Shown one piece after another: positions 10,831 to 20,956 of a stretch of 64,000 nucleotides of DNA (positions are counted from its first letter, which is position 1; the number at the start of each line of letters is the position of its first letter). Both the position numbers and the translations under genes were made by a program. The stretch comes from Steinernema hermaphroditum (Eukaryota > Nematoda > Chromadorea > Rhabditida > Steinernematidae), in assembly GCA_030435675.1 (NCBI GenBank), contig CM059624.1, positions 15,400,769-15,464,768 of the forward strand, read 5' to 3'. The notes beneath the pieces were generated by a model. That model was not told the origin of the DNA, ran no database searches, and worked only from the letters and a program-made list of their open reading frames with translations.

Positions 10831-11875
10831 TATAAACAATAAAATATGAAGAGCGTCAGACCCCACGCGCGTACTGTATCCTTCGCGGAACTTTTGCAGA
10901 ATCAGAAATGATCCCACGACGAAAATATTAAGCGCTTTCGAGGGATCTATGATGGAACATGAGCGTTTTCAGCTTGCTCCGTATGTTTCGATAGAAAAAT
11001 CGATGGGACGGCCCCCTCTTGCTAGATCTCCACTTCAACTAGCGGTTCAGTGGTGTTGAAGAGAGACTGGGTGAACGTGGAGTATTGATGTTCTCGTCGT
11101 AATGATTCGGTTTTGGATTCGGCCATGACGGTCTTCGATGGACGTGTGATCGACGACGATTGTGAATGCAGGCCCCAGGCGACCATCATATGACATAATA
11201 TGCGATACAAACGAGGGGAGAGGGCCGAATCGAGCGCTGATGTGTGACTGACGGAGATGGGTGGTGATCGTCGGCGATGGACCGCTTGTGTCGTCAACAG
11301 ATTCGGTCATCTGAAATGCGGAGAGGAAAAAGAAGGACACCGAAGGCAACAGAACTTTAAAATCATTCTCTTTTTTTACCGGGGTGTTTTCTCCCAGGAT
11401 ATTTTCTCACGTATTCCACGAGGACGCCTAGCACTACATCCGCACCCAGTTCCTTAGCAGTCCTCTTATAATATGGTTCACCTTTCCTTGCACAGTGGGA
11501 CATGCTTTCATCTTCTCGCGTTTGCCATGAATATTTCAGCTCACTTGCGCCCTTAGGTCGACTGTCATTAGATGAGCTAGTGACTGGCGAGGTATTCCAG
11601 ATTAACTTCTATCTTTCTTCGATTTTGCTTAACGATTCAGTGTGGATGAGAGAGCACTAGGGATAACAAACAAAGTGATACGGCTTAGTTTTGATCAATT
11701 TGACCCTTTCGATCATTCCCACATTCCTTGAGACCAGACATCACTTTGTGTCGACATCGTACCATGGCTAGAGTCTAGACACATTCCTGTCACCCTGACT
11801 CATGAATTTCTGGATTGAAAGGAAAACCACAAATAAAACGGGGGCCGCAGAGCACTTCGATGTCTGTCTCCAATC
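10831..11875. other. Intergenic, no supported gene
   Basis: Contains overlapping frames at 11022-11349 (minus) without motifs. I see no gene or strong repeat. It holds the upstream region of the plus-strand Kunitz-like gene. Confidence 0.45.
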
Positions 11876-12566
11876 ATGATATTCGGGGTAGCCTGCGTTA
11901 TTCTTGCACTCCCGCTGGCTGTGACACAAAAAGACATCTGGTCATCTGGACCGGAACCTAACTCTAACTATCCGATCTACAACTGTGACCAGAAGAAAGA
12001 TTCAGGCTATGGTTAGTGGTCAGTTGTATCTATTCCTAGGACCATGTTGTACTTTAGGCTACGGACTAAGTCAAAAGTACTACTACGACAACGTATACGG
12101 ATGGTGCTTTGCGTTCAAGTACTACGGACAAGGAGGAAATGGAAATCGGTTCGATTCCTTCGATCGATGCATGAGTTCATGTAGGCCAGGTACTGAGATG
12201 CACTTCTTGTACATGACATAAAAGGGGTGTTTAGCTGATGGCTACAAAATGTGTGGACCTGTCGACCCTCTGAACTTACCTTACAGCTGCAATGAAGTAG
12301 AAGGACGTCCCTGTCCGCATGGTTATACGTGCAAAAATAGCCCGGTTGGACATAACCAGTGCTGCAGCAGCTATTACCTTTGGATCGAAAAACACGGCAG
12401 GAGTTCAAGATGTAAGGATGGGTCGCAAGCTGTACTTCCGGAGGAACAGCCGTGGAATCCATACATTACACCTAAACTTGCTAAGTCCTGTAACGATTTG
12501 ATTTGCGGACGTAATGCTCGGTGCGAGCAGACCAGTAAGGTCTATGCGAAGTGTTGCAAGATGTGA
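11876..12566 (+). CDS. Secreted Kunitz-like / lustrin-type cysteine-rich protein, 3 exons
   Basis: Exons 11876-12011, 12058-12189 and 12235-12566 join in phase to 199 aa. Residues 1-17 form a signal peptide (MIFGVACVILALPLAVTQ). A Kunitz-like module follows, with a first cysteine in YNCDQKK, then KYYYDNVYGWCFAFKYYGQ, GGNGNRF and CMSSC. The second cysteine and the fourth (normally YxGC, here YYGQ) are absent, so the conserved reactive-loop disulfide cannot form. Downstream are two lustrin-like clusters: one with CGPVDP, RPCPHGYTCKN and QCCSS, the other with KSCNDLICGRNARCEQ and AKCCKM. Domain order and several motifs match the minus-strand gene at 2.2-3.0 kb and the last third of the 28-32 kb gene. 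Probably extracellular; inhibitor activity is uncertain. Confidence 0.8.
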
Positions 12567-14205
12567 TTGTTTGTGAGAGTTTTCTGGTTGATAAAGTTGA
12601 ACTCTTTGTTTTTCTAGTTTCCTAGTGTTTGTTTGAGGTGATGTAAAGAATTTCATCTCCCACAAAAACCACTCCAAACTGCCACATAGCGTGGAAACGG
12701 CCTTTCTTCAGTATTTGGCGATCATTATCGGTTGGTTCTCGAAGGAAACGGCGGCCATCGAGTGTGTGCTTACCAGTGATAAGAGTCTCCTCTGGTTGCC
12801 ACGCTGATCAAACTTGGTTGACTAAATCTTTAAGTAAGCAGAACCCTTTTATGAACATTTTAATCATACAATCACAAAACGATTAAAGACAATAATTGTC
12901 GGGGTACAAGGGGGCAGCAGAGTCACCGTCTTCGTGGCAGGGTGCGATTATCCGAGTAATCGCCGGATGAGCCCTGTAGGACGTCCAAAAGGTGACAAAG
13001 TCCATAGGACCGTTCCTCAGAGCCACTTGCGATGTTACACACGACGTTCCTTTCTTCATTTACGTTGTGAAGCCGCGGCAGCTGGCGTACATTCCCCACC
13101 AGTCGGAACTTCTGGAGTTTTGGGAGACAGCTTGGAGTCGCCGTAATTTTTTGTAATAATTCCCTTAATGAGAACTTCTTGTTATCGGTAACAAAAGCGA
13201 TTGATTGTAATTTGACGATCTTTCATGGGTGGTCTCTTATGAAGCTGCTGAGTTTGGCACTTGGGAATTTAATGGGCCAAGATGCAGAGCGACAACATAT
13301 GTACGTGTTGGTACATTTAAAAATGGGACACTTAGTAGACTCAAATGTAGAAAAAATTACCCTTGGATTCCCAAAAAGGATGACTATCCGAGATCATAAG
13401 CTCATAATCGAAATCATACAAATACAAAAAATCTCCTGTTACTCACTAATGGTGAGATTCCCGGGATTCCACGTTCCAATATCTGCATTGCTTGGAGCCG
13501 TTCCGGATACGTCGGATAAGTTTGACGAATGAGACTGACGACGGAATCGTCAGTGCGCAGAAAAGCGCCAACATCCTCGTTTTCGTGAGCGTGTAGGATC
13601 GATTGTCATCGCCGTACACCTTGTTTCTTATTCATTTTTTCTGAAATGCTTCACTATAAGACACATTCTCTGGGTCCCCAAGAAAAACTCACCTGATGAA
13701 ATCCGACTTTTATACATGGCTATACTAGCCGTAAAATGTATATATTAGAAAGTTCATTTTGACAAAATCAAACCGGGAATTTGTATTCCCTATGTACTGC
13801 GGGGTACATAATCATAGACCCTCTCCAAAACGGTCTTTCTCCATAGAGAACCAATTTTGTGAAACGCGCATCCTTGAAAAGAGCAGTCCAAATAAATACC
13901 TAGAATCGTTAAAAGTCGCTTACTCAAAATTCATTTATCTTTCTAGAAAGGGCCGGTGTCCAAATCGAGTAGCAGTAGAGAGATAGGCGCACCTGCACAA
14001 CCCAACAAAAAATAACATTTAACCATGATGCGTGACCACTTTTTAACAACAAATCAACCCGCCGAACTTCTCCATAAGCTCAGCAACACGATTTGGCAGC
14101 AATCTGGATAGATTCACAGACATGTCCGGCGACGAATATCTACTTTAACTGTGGAGAAGAAGATTCAGCGCGCGTGTAATTTGGATTTTTGGAATTTTAA
14201 TATTC
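12567..14205. other. Intergenic, possible decayed coding blocks
   Basis: The minus strand at about 13450-13600 reads as a protein-like block (LHAHENEDVGAF, then RQTYPTYPERLQAMQILERG) ending at a GTGAGT donor-like site. A second block lies at about 12955-13115. I found no start codon or consistent splice chain, so this may be a broken gene. Nothing else is supported. Confidence 0.3.
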
Positions 14206-14734
14206 AATCACTTCGTAGGACTCTCACTCGTGTCGCGGTGGCGAGCGGTCGGTCCCTCCGGTCGCTCTCTGAGTGTCTGGTCGGTCAGATGGCAAACCCC
14301 GTGGCAGTTGTGACTGTTCCGGCTTCCAGAGGGAATTGGGACACCCGGTAGCCGTAGTCCCACCACCGCTGACAACAAGATGTCCGACGTCAAGAATCCG
14401 GCCACGTGAGAAGTCATCCCGAAGGTCGCCGACGCTCTGAGGACGCCAACACCATCGAAGACGCAACTCCCGGACCACGGACCATCAGATTCGAGCACAT
14501 AAGCGTGCGCTGTGCCGCAAACGATGTTCCGCTGCCGCAGATGAAGATTTGCCGATTCCCAGAAGCCCATGAAGCTCTCCGCCAACCACTGGTTCGACAT
14601 GAACGCCGCGCCAGGGATGAAGCCGTCTTCCAGACATCCTCTGTTTGTCTATTTTCGGTGTCGCGCAAGGCATAATGCCTTTGATTCGCGAAATAAAATC
14701 GTGAAAATCGTGAAAAATCGTGAATCACTTCGTA
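14206..14734 (+). mobile_element. SINE-like element, copy 2 (young), with 12-bp target duplication
   Basis: Body 14218-14722 (505 bp), flanked by AATCACTTCGTA at 14206-14217 and 14723-14734. It ends in AATAAAATCGTGAAAATCGTG, a short tandem tail like that of LINE-mobilised SINEs. It is about 95% identical to the copy at 38.8 kb. An antisense frame of about 130 codons is shared by both copies, but so few differences separate them that this is not evidence for coding. Confidence 0.88.
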
Positions 14735-14814
14735 TGCACCTCACAGCTGTCCGTCTGGATTCAATAAGCCGTCAAGTGGATGTGAACTGCTGAATGAATA
14801 AGTTCAAAAGTTAC

Positions 14815-15195
14815 AAAAGCATCGTTCCATTTATGGAAAAAGAGATGGACATTTTTGGTATTTTTTTGCGTCCGGATATCCTAAGTGATTGTATCTTAGG
14901 GATTAGAGGTCATTCGAGTCATAAAGCGTCGTGTTATGCAGTCGGAAAAACCGACTCGTACTCGAGCTCACGTCATGCAAGTCTGAGTTAAGTGACCGTA
15001 GTACTGATGGCCTAAGCAATTGCATCGAAAATTGAAAAAGAGCGGAATATGTCAAAATGTAGACGCAGGAATCAATGAACTGAGTCGATGGGAGGGATTA
15101 GGGGCCATTCAATTTACAAGCGTTGACCCAGTGAGTTCAAACGAGACTCGAATCACACGAGTCCGAGCCGAATGGCAATCGCAGTCCTGGTGTCC
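14815..15195 (+). repeat. Dispersed repeat, shared with 36.5 kb
   Basis: GAGATGGACAT, then TTGTGTCC/TTGCGTCC, GATTGTATC, TAGGGATTAGAG and CATTCGAG occur here and at 36530-36705 in the same order. A shortened repeat of the last part recurs at 15085-15195 (GGGATTAGGGGCCATTCAA). About 70-80% similar by eye; origin unknown. Confidence 0.5.
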
Positions 15196-15239
15196 TAAGG
15201 ATTGTGTCGATTAGCCAAAAAGAGGACGGAATATGTCAC

Positions 15240-15545
15240 AAGAATTTAGATAGCAAAGGCACAGCGATTGACGAACTAAAGATCACTGACCTATTATTTA
15301 AAACATCTGTTCAACCAAAAAACGTTTAAAAGTACGGTATATATGGAGCACCAATACATTTTTCCACGTCCCTATCATTTGATTTACACAGAAAACATAA
15401 GGTGAACTTACCAGCTTTATAAATTTGAGCTCAGATTTTCAGTCGACATCGATCTTGATAGGTATAACCACTGAAAGAAGGCGTATATTAAGATAAATCA
15501 GAATATGGACAGTTAAGATTCAACAATCGCGACAATCAATAACGT
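15240..15545 (+). repeat. Dispersed repeat family B, copy 1
   Basis: Shares ordered blocks with 38050-38620 and about 34590-35070, including CCCTATCATTTGATTTACA, ACTTACCAGCT and GGTATAACCACTGAAAGAA. Clearly diverged; no coding content recognised. Confidence 0.6.
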
Positions 15546-16243
15546 CGAATCTGCTTGTGGCGACGCGGCTATGCGCATAACAGTGGCCGTTTTGATGGCA
15601 AAGGAAGAACGGCGATGCGCAGCTGCCCTGTCCTCTCTTTGCACTTTGCATATGAAAGAGGACTGTCTGATGTGAGATCGCAGACGGTGCTAAGAAAGAG
15701 GTCGAATTTTGAGTTTCGCAGCTCTCAAAAGAAGGAGGAATGCTACTTGTTGAAGCCATATTCAGATCAAGGATAAGCGAAAGTCGAGCGGCAAGGCCTG
15801 ATAGTCGAAAGTCGAGACTTTCGGGTGGAATCTCTTTACACCGGGCGTGAATCGAGTGTAGTGAATTTGGATGCTTTGGTCATTCATACAGTAGTTCCCT
15901 TTTAAATCTTGAGGACCACACGCATATTGACCAACCAGCCTGTAAGAGTCTTTGTTCTTTCTTGTGTTGGCGCAGCTATTATTGAGATGTTAATGTAGCA
16001 CCGAGCAACAAAATTTCCCCCAAAGTTTGTTCTCTTATCTTAGGGCACTGAACGGCAATACGCTGGGCCTTTTTCTTAGTTTTCTGGCGATCTTCGAAAC
16101 AGCCGATAAGCTCTTATTGTATTCCTTTCGCTGCAAAACGAACGATTTTTAATGTCCTTTCGTTATTCAGGACTTCTCCGCCCGCCTATCCTTTTCCAAA
16201 AGCACTTCCCGCACACCGTTCCACACGTATCCTTCAGTTTACG

Positions 16244-16474
16244 ATGAAAGCCCTTCTTGTGTTGCTCCTCTTCGCCCAACTCGTCAGCTTAGCCTTAGGT
16301 TACTCGTCCAAGTTCCCCGCTGAATGGAAAAGCGCTGGTTGCTATGAAGTCAAGTCGTTTTCGCTCGCCTTCTGGAACCACTGCAAAGATGGATTCTATC
16401 GCAAGAATTGGGCGTTTTGTGATGTGAAGCCTCTACTGTGCAAAAGCGACTTCTGCTGTCCTAATGGATATTGA
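16244..16474 (+). CDS. Small secreted six-cysteine peptide
   Basis: Single exon, 76 aa. Residues 1-19 are a classic signal peptide (MKALLVLLLFAQLVSLALG). The mature part of about 57 aa has six cysteines: GCYEV, NHCKDG, FCDVK, LLCKS and an adjacent pair in DFCCPNGY at the very end. A terminal CC pair with spaced single cysteines suggests three disulfides, as in secreted defence or surface peptides, but I cannot assign a family. AATAAA at 16520-16525 supports a short 3' UTR. The nearest genes are more than 1 kb away, so context gives no clue. Confidence 0.65.
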   Translation: MKALLVLLLFAQLVSLALGYSSKFPAEWKSAGCYEVKSFSLAFWNHCKDGFYRKNWAFCDVKPLLCKSDFCCPNGY

Positions 16475-16519
16475 GCGTGATCGATGTGATATATTTTGGA
16501 AAATGCCTTAGATTCGTGA

Positions 16520-16525
16520 AATAAA
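16520..16525 (+). promoter_or_regulatory. Polyadenylation signal AATAAA
   Basis: AATAAA 46 nt after the stop of the small secreted peptide. The surrounding 26 nt closely resemble the 3' tail of the SINE-like element (see findings). Confidence 0.6.
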
Positions 16526-17214
16526 ATAAGTGTGTCCTTTTAATCTCCTCGATGAATTATTAGCAAATCATAATCACAATGAATCAAAACAAAAACCATA
16601 ACCCACGTTTGGCTTTATGCATAATGAAGAGATAGGTGCATTGTTGAGGATTAGTGGCATTTCAGCTGACCCTATTTCGTCTTGCTACTCTTAATCCACG
16701 CCCATGTCAACGATGAGACCTGTGTACAAAGTTTTATTGCCCAATTTTCACTCAATTCACAAAACGCAACACCTCTCGAAAAACGCAGCCCAAGGTCAGA
16801 ACCACATTCCTTGTCTGTGCGACACATTTGTTCTGATTACGCAACATTCGCCGCTGTGCACAACTCAATCGATTTGGTTTGTCGTGCAGTCGTGATTTCA
16901 CGGCGCTATCAGAAGTCGATAATGCAATCTGAGCTATGTATTAAGAAAACTGTAAGGCCATAAATGCGTATTCATCTAAAGTTGACATATACTTTTAGGA
17001 AAGCCATTGTGCTTGTGATACAGGCAGAATTGATCAAAAGACAGTGATATTTTTAGCTCGATGTGTTTATGAGCCACAACTGTGAAGCTGTGACTATCGT
17101 TGGGCAGGTTCGTTAAGCTTTTTCTCTCAGGAGCTGTACAGCTCATCACTCACTATTTTATCCACTAAAGCGGTCTGCTGAGGAACCCATAAATTCATAA
17201 ATTTATTTTATCAT
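16526..17214. other. Intergenic, no supported gene
   Basis: Only short frames; the longest (16682-16963) lacks any motif. Confidence 0.45.
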
Positions 17215-17420
17215 TTAATGTAAACGCATACATGTATGTAGCTCAATTTTTAGGCACACAGGAGACATCACGTTCGCAGAGCGACATATAAGCAACCTGG
17301 CCGAAGAACATAAATCTTCAACAGATTGTGGTATAATAGCCACGTCTACACCCGACTAGCGTAATCTTCATCATCCTGCTCCTTCTCAGCCGTACTGCTG
17401 GTGGGCGCCGTCGTGCTCGA
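17215..17420 (+). repeat. Tandem duplication, copy 1
   Basis: Shares CATACATG, ACATAAATCTTCAACAGAT, GCCACGTCTA and ATCATCCTGCTCCTTCTCAG blocks in order with 17630-17830. In this copy the frame matching the hypothetical protein of copy 2 is interrupted. Confidence 0.6.
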
Positions 17421-17629
17421 ACTGCAGCTCGCTACGTTGCAAAGGACAGCAACGTTCTCGATGGCTGAAATTGGTAAGATCATCTTGAGAACTGTTGAGA
17501 TTTTTGGATTTTAAGGCACGACGACATTGCGGAGCAAGAAACATCTTGCCCATTGCCCTTCTGAGCCAGTTAAGGAAGACAACCATCAAAACATTCGCCG
17601 AAGCTCTCCTATAGGTTGATCGTTTAATG

Positions 17630-17830
17630 TGAACACATACATGCAACTCAATTTCAGGTAAACCGGCGATTTCACGTGCACGATGCGATAAGTAAAAAGC
17701 TCACCGAAGGCCACAAATCTTCAACAGATGTATTATTATGGTATGGAAGCCACGTCTATACCCACCTCATCATGTACCACAGAGATCCTCATCATCCTGG
17801 TCTTTCTGAGCCCAGCTGTACTGCTGTCAT
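17630..17830 (+). repeat. Tandem duplication, copy 2
   Basis: Diverged direct copy of 17215-17420, about 410 nt downstream of it. It carries the start of the hypothetical membrane protein. Confidence 0.6.
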
Positions 17831-18105
17831 CGCATCCGAACCGGAACAAAAGGGCGACTCTACCCCGTCGCGCTCGTCCGGCCCTATCGGTCTCGGCCGC
17901 ATCAGCGCCGGCCTCTCCAGCAACGGTTCCGTTGGCACTAGTCGTTGTGGGAGCCGTTGCGATACTGTCAGCCCTCGCAACGTGGGGAATCGCTAAGGAC
18001 AACGATGTCATCAAAGCTATCGAGCATATTTGCGATGTAAAAGAGGAAGAAGATGGCCATATGCATCACAATCGTATTCCGTGCGATGGAGGATCTCATC
18101 GCTGA
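17728..18105 (+). CDS. Hypothetical membrane protein (in duplicated segment, copy 2)
   Basis: Open frame of 125 aa. An internal Met (MEATS) is also a possible start. Two hydrophobic segments are visible: EILIILVFLSPAVLLSS near the N-terminus and VPLALVVVGAVAILSALATW in the middle. An Arg/Ala/Pro-rich linker (RRARPALSVSAASAPASPA) lies between them, and the tail is acidic and His-rich. No family is recognised. The upstream segment is a duplicate of 17215-17420, whose frame is broken, so either this is the surviving copy or neither is a gene. There is no clear splice or poly(A) evidence. Confidence 0.35.
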   Translation: MYYYGMEATSIPTSSCTTEILIILVFLSPAVLLSSHPNRNKRATLPRRARPALSVSAASAPASPATVPLALVVVGAVAILSALATWGIAKDNDVIKAIEHICDVKEEEDGHMHHNRIPCDGGSHR

Positions 18106-18350
18106 AACTCTCCTAGAGGACTGCGAGAAATAATGATTTTCGTGATGTCTGTGATGCTAAACTGCACGATTAATAATCGAAATTGGCGAGCCACGCGATC
18201 ATTTTGGATACTTGGTGGTAAATTGATTGTCTTCGCGAGGAATGAATGTTATATAATCTCTGTCTCCACCGTGCACTATACATTCATTTCTATGCCCATC
18301 CATTGTGCACAGGGATCGGCATGGAAGGCGCTCCCTGAATTTCTTCGACG

Positions 18351-18440
18351 TTTGGGTTCGGACCAGGGTTGTGCGGAAGTAATCCGGAAGTCGGAACCGG
18401 AAGATACGGCTCGAGACGGGTTCGAATCCCCTCTGAGACC
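18351..18440 (+). repeat. Inverted pair of tRNA-like (B-box) repeats, arm 1
   Basis: Contains GGGTTCGAATCCC, a strong tRNA B-box/T-arm match, preceded by GACCAGGGTTGTGCGGAA and GGAACCGGAAGA. The reverse complement of 18561-18650 matches at about 80%. I could not fold a full tRNA. Confidence 0.6.
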
Positions 18441-18560
18441 ATTTTTATCGTCGGTTTAAGACACCCATTTTATTAACATAGTTTTTCTTTTGACATAAAT
18501 AGACAAAAGAAAAACCTTGCGACTAGTGTCAAATGAAAATGACTGAAGATAAAAATGTTA

Positions 18561-18650
18561 GTCCTCGGCGTGGATTCGAACCCGCCTCGAGCCGTTTCTT
18601 CCGGTTCCGGACACACGCATTGTTCCGCACAACCCTGGTTCGGACCCAAG
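18561..18650 (-). repeat. Inverted pair of tRNA-like (B-box) repeats, arm 2
   Basis: Minus-strand copy of the 18351-18440 unit (GGTCCGAACCAGGGTTGTGC, then GGCTCGAGGCGGGTTCGAAT). The arms are about 120 nt apart. Confidence 0.6.
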
Positions 18651-20357
18651 AGGCTGCGAATATTTGGGTTGTTCTTTGAGTGCTTTTGATCTGTTTGATT
18701 GATTCTTTGTAAGAAGGTTCCAAAGACCTTGGTATAGTGCTGGACATTGCGCCACCCCACACCAGACTGATCGGAGTCGTACATGATTTACTCATCCCTT
18801 TACACCTTTTTAAGTCCTCGTTGCTCTTGGGTTTGCCCCCGATGTGAGCAGGCAAGGAGCCAGTTGAGGTTAGGCGTCAGTTGAGGAGGTACGGCCGCAT
18901 TCGACCCCTCGCTTCGGTTAAGCACCGGTTACGTGCCGGTTGAGTACAGCGCCGGTGTTATGGGGAATCGTGTCTCTCTCAGGGTGTTCCGTTCCAGGCC
19001 ATCTGTACGAAATGATTTTAGCGATTTCGGAGGGGTTTTCCGTTGTCCGCTTATTTAAGTGGCCGAGTATGCAAACTGGTGTACTAACTCGCAGGGTGCG
19101 GTTGGTGTCGGTAGGCGAACGGGTCCCTATTTTTTTCAGGAGAACAGCTTCCCCTTTCCACACAGCTCTCGGTTTATTCACTTCATTTACATTCTTTGTT
19201 CTGCTACACACAGGGCGAAAACAAAAACACGTTAAATCGAAAACAAACCACTTCTTATTATTACGTTGAATAGTATATGCTGATGAGTGTGTCTCTGAAA
19301 TTTCTTGTTTTCAGCGCAAAACAATAACCCTAAAATGAGGTGATTAAGCATGTTTACTGCGACCGGTCGAACTGATCAGCTAAGGCTTTCTTAGAAGCTA
19401 CGATTCTAATTGAATGAACACCGACAATAAGTCGGATTAATGCGACTTTCTCACGAATATGTATTTCGCTAATAATTCTCACAAGACACCCTGTTTTCAG
19501 AAAATGTAGATTGTATTGCATGTCCCGACGTCTGACTCCGTCATCAGCAACCCTTTGTTATGGCTTCAAAACAAGTTCTGATCAAAACAGGTCTCCTATA
19601 TGCAGTTTATACTTATGTAATTGGCGACTTTTGAGGGCACACCGCAGACGGTCTAGACAGGTTCCTCATCGTATATATAGCGTTTATTACTGGGTCATTG
19701 CGTGCCTTGAGTAAAGGGCTGATCGTGTGGTCCCTGTGTCGATCCAACAGCATATCCCGGTCAGATAGTCCCCCCTAAATTGAGCTTTCTCACGTATTCA
19801 CGGGGAACTGCAGCTTATCCTATGAAAGAGGAAACTCTTATAGTGCTATCCATTTAGTTCCTTGAACGCACTTCCACCCGAACTACAGGATATGACGAAG
19901 TGCAGGAAGAATTGCGTTTTCGAACTACTCCAGTTCCCGGCTGATATGTGTGCATAGATCATGGATAATAGCCGTTGAATGAACTATCGAAGCGTGATGC
20001 CGGTCCTTTGGCCAGGGTCTACTTTCGTGCATTACTGCCCGCAGCGAATAAATGGCGGTGCCGAGAGAAAATGGGTTTGAACTACTTTCTCCTCACGGCC
20101 ATATGGATGCAATTCAATTTGAGGTGATGTTTGAGTTGGGTCACGGCATCGAATTTCGAGTTGGAATAGGTCACTGCGCTGGGGATCGAATGGCACAACC
20201 TTGGAATGCTGAATGCAGATATCTGGCAGATCATTGTTCACAAAAGTCCGCCCATAGTGGATCGAAAAGTTTGAAGGCTGGGTTGTTCTGTCAGTAATAT
20301 TCTGGTGATGGCAAGGTTCCATCTTGCAGTTATACAAAGTCTAATGCTAATCGGGTT

Positions 20358-20510
20358 ATTCATTTGTGTCGGTGATGCCGACCGCCTCTCAAAAATGAGT
20401 TGTGTGAGCGGTCGTTCTTGGTTGCCGTTCTTGGCAGAATGATCGCCGAGACACCAAGAAGGTCTGGAGCTGTAGTTCCACCCGCCTGGCGAAGAAGACC
20501 GTAATCACTG
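20358..20510 (+). mobile_element. 5' fragment of the SINE-like element
   Basis: Resembles the 5' part of the 7.26 kb copy (CATTTGTG, GAGCGGTCGTTCT, AATGATCGCC, GTAGTTCCACC in order). It stops where the foldback element starts at 20511, suggesting that element inserted into or truncated it. Confidence 0.5.
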
Positions 20511-20956
20511 ACAAGCGAAGTGTCAAACATGGCCCCCGCCGACTTTGCTGAAATTTGGTGCACTGATAGATCATGGGGAGAGTAGTAACCGTGCAAAATA
20601 CTAGCGGCCCATAGGCACTCTAGGCATACTAAAAAGGAGTATATTATCCACTCTCACCGGACACATCCGTTCCAAGTGACCCTATGTATACCTGATATAC
20701 ATCCGGATTTTGATCTGCTGGACGTTTCTCTAGAATGCACACATGAACAGTTTGAAAAGAGCACAAAACCGCGAGTTTAACTATATACCGGATGAGAAAC
20801 GAATGTGTCCTCAGCGAGAGCGGAACATGTCCCTTTTTACTATACCTAGAGTGCCTACGGGCTGCTAATATTTTGCACGGCTACTTCTCCCCAAGATCTA
20901 TCAGTCCACTAAATTTCAGCAAAGTCAGCGCGGGCCATGTTTGACACTTCCCTTGT
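20511..20956. mobile_element. Foldback element, copy A (long inverted repeats)
   Basis: 446 bp. The left arm begins ACAAGCGAAGTGTCAAACAT and the right arm, reverse-complemented, begins ACAAGGGAAGTGTCAAACAT. The arms stay similar for about 160 nt each (shared TGACTTTGCTGAAATTT, GTGCAAAATA, AGGCACTCTAGG). No frame of note lies inside. The long terminal inverted repeats fit a non-autonomous DNA transposon. I saw no convincing target duplication. Confidence 0.75.

Larger units (their letters stand above)
14735..16243. other. Intergenic with diverged dispersed repeats
   Basis: Holds repeat family members at about 14815-15000 and 15085-15195 (matching 36530-36705) and at about 15240-15545 (matching 34.6-35.1 and 38.05-38.6 kb). 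No gene is supported. Confidence 0.5.
18106..20357. other. Intergenic
   Basis: Contains the inverted pair at 18351-18440 and 18561-18650 and otherwise only short frames. No gene is supported. Confidence 0.45.

Noticed and set aside
12955..13600. Two protein-like minus-strand blocks
   Set aside because: No start codon and no consistent splice phase; left as a note in the intergenic entry.
14208..14600. 130-codon antisense frame conserved between two SINE-like copies
   Set aside because: The copies are too similar for frame conservation to mean anything; no motif, and older copies have lost it.
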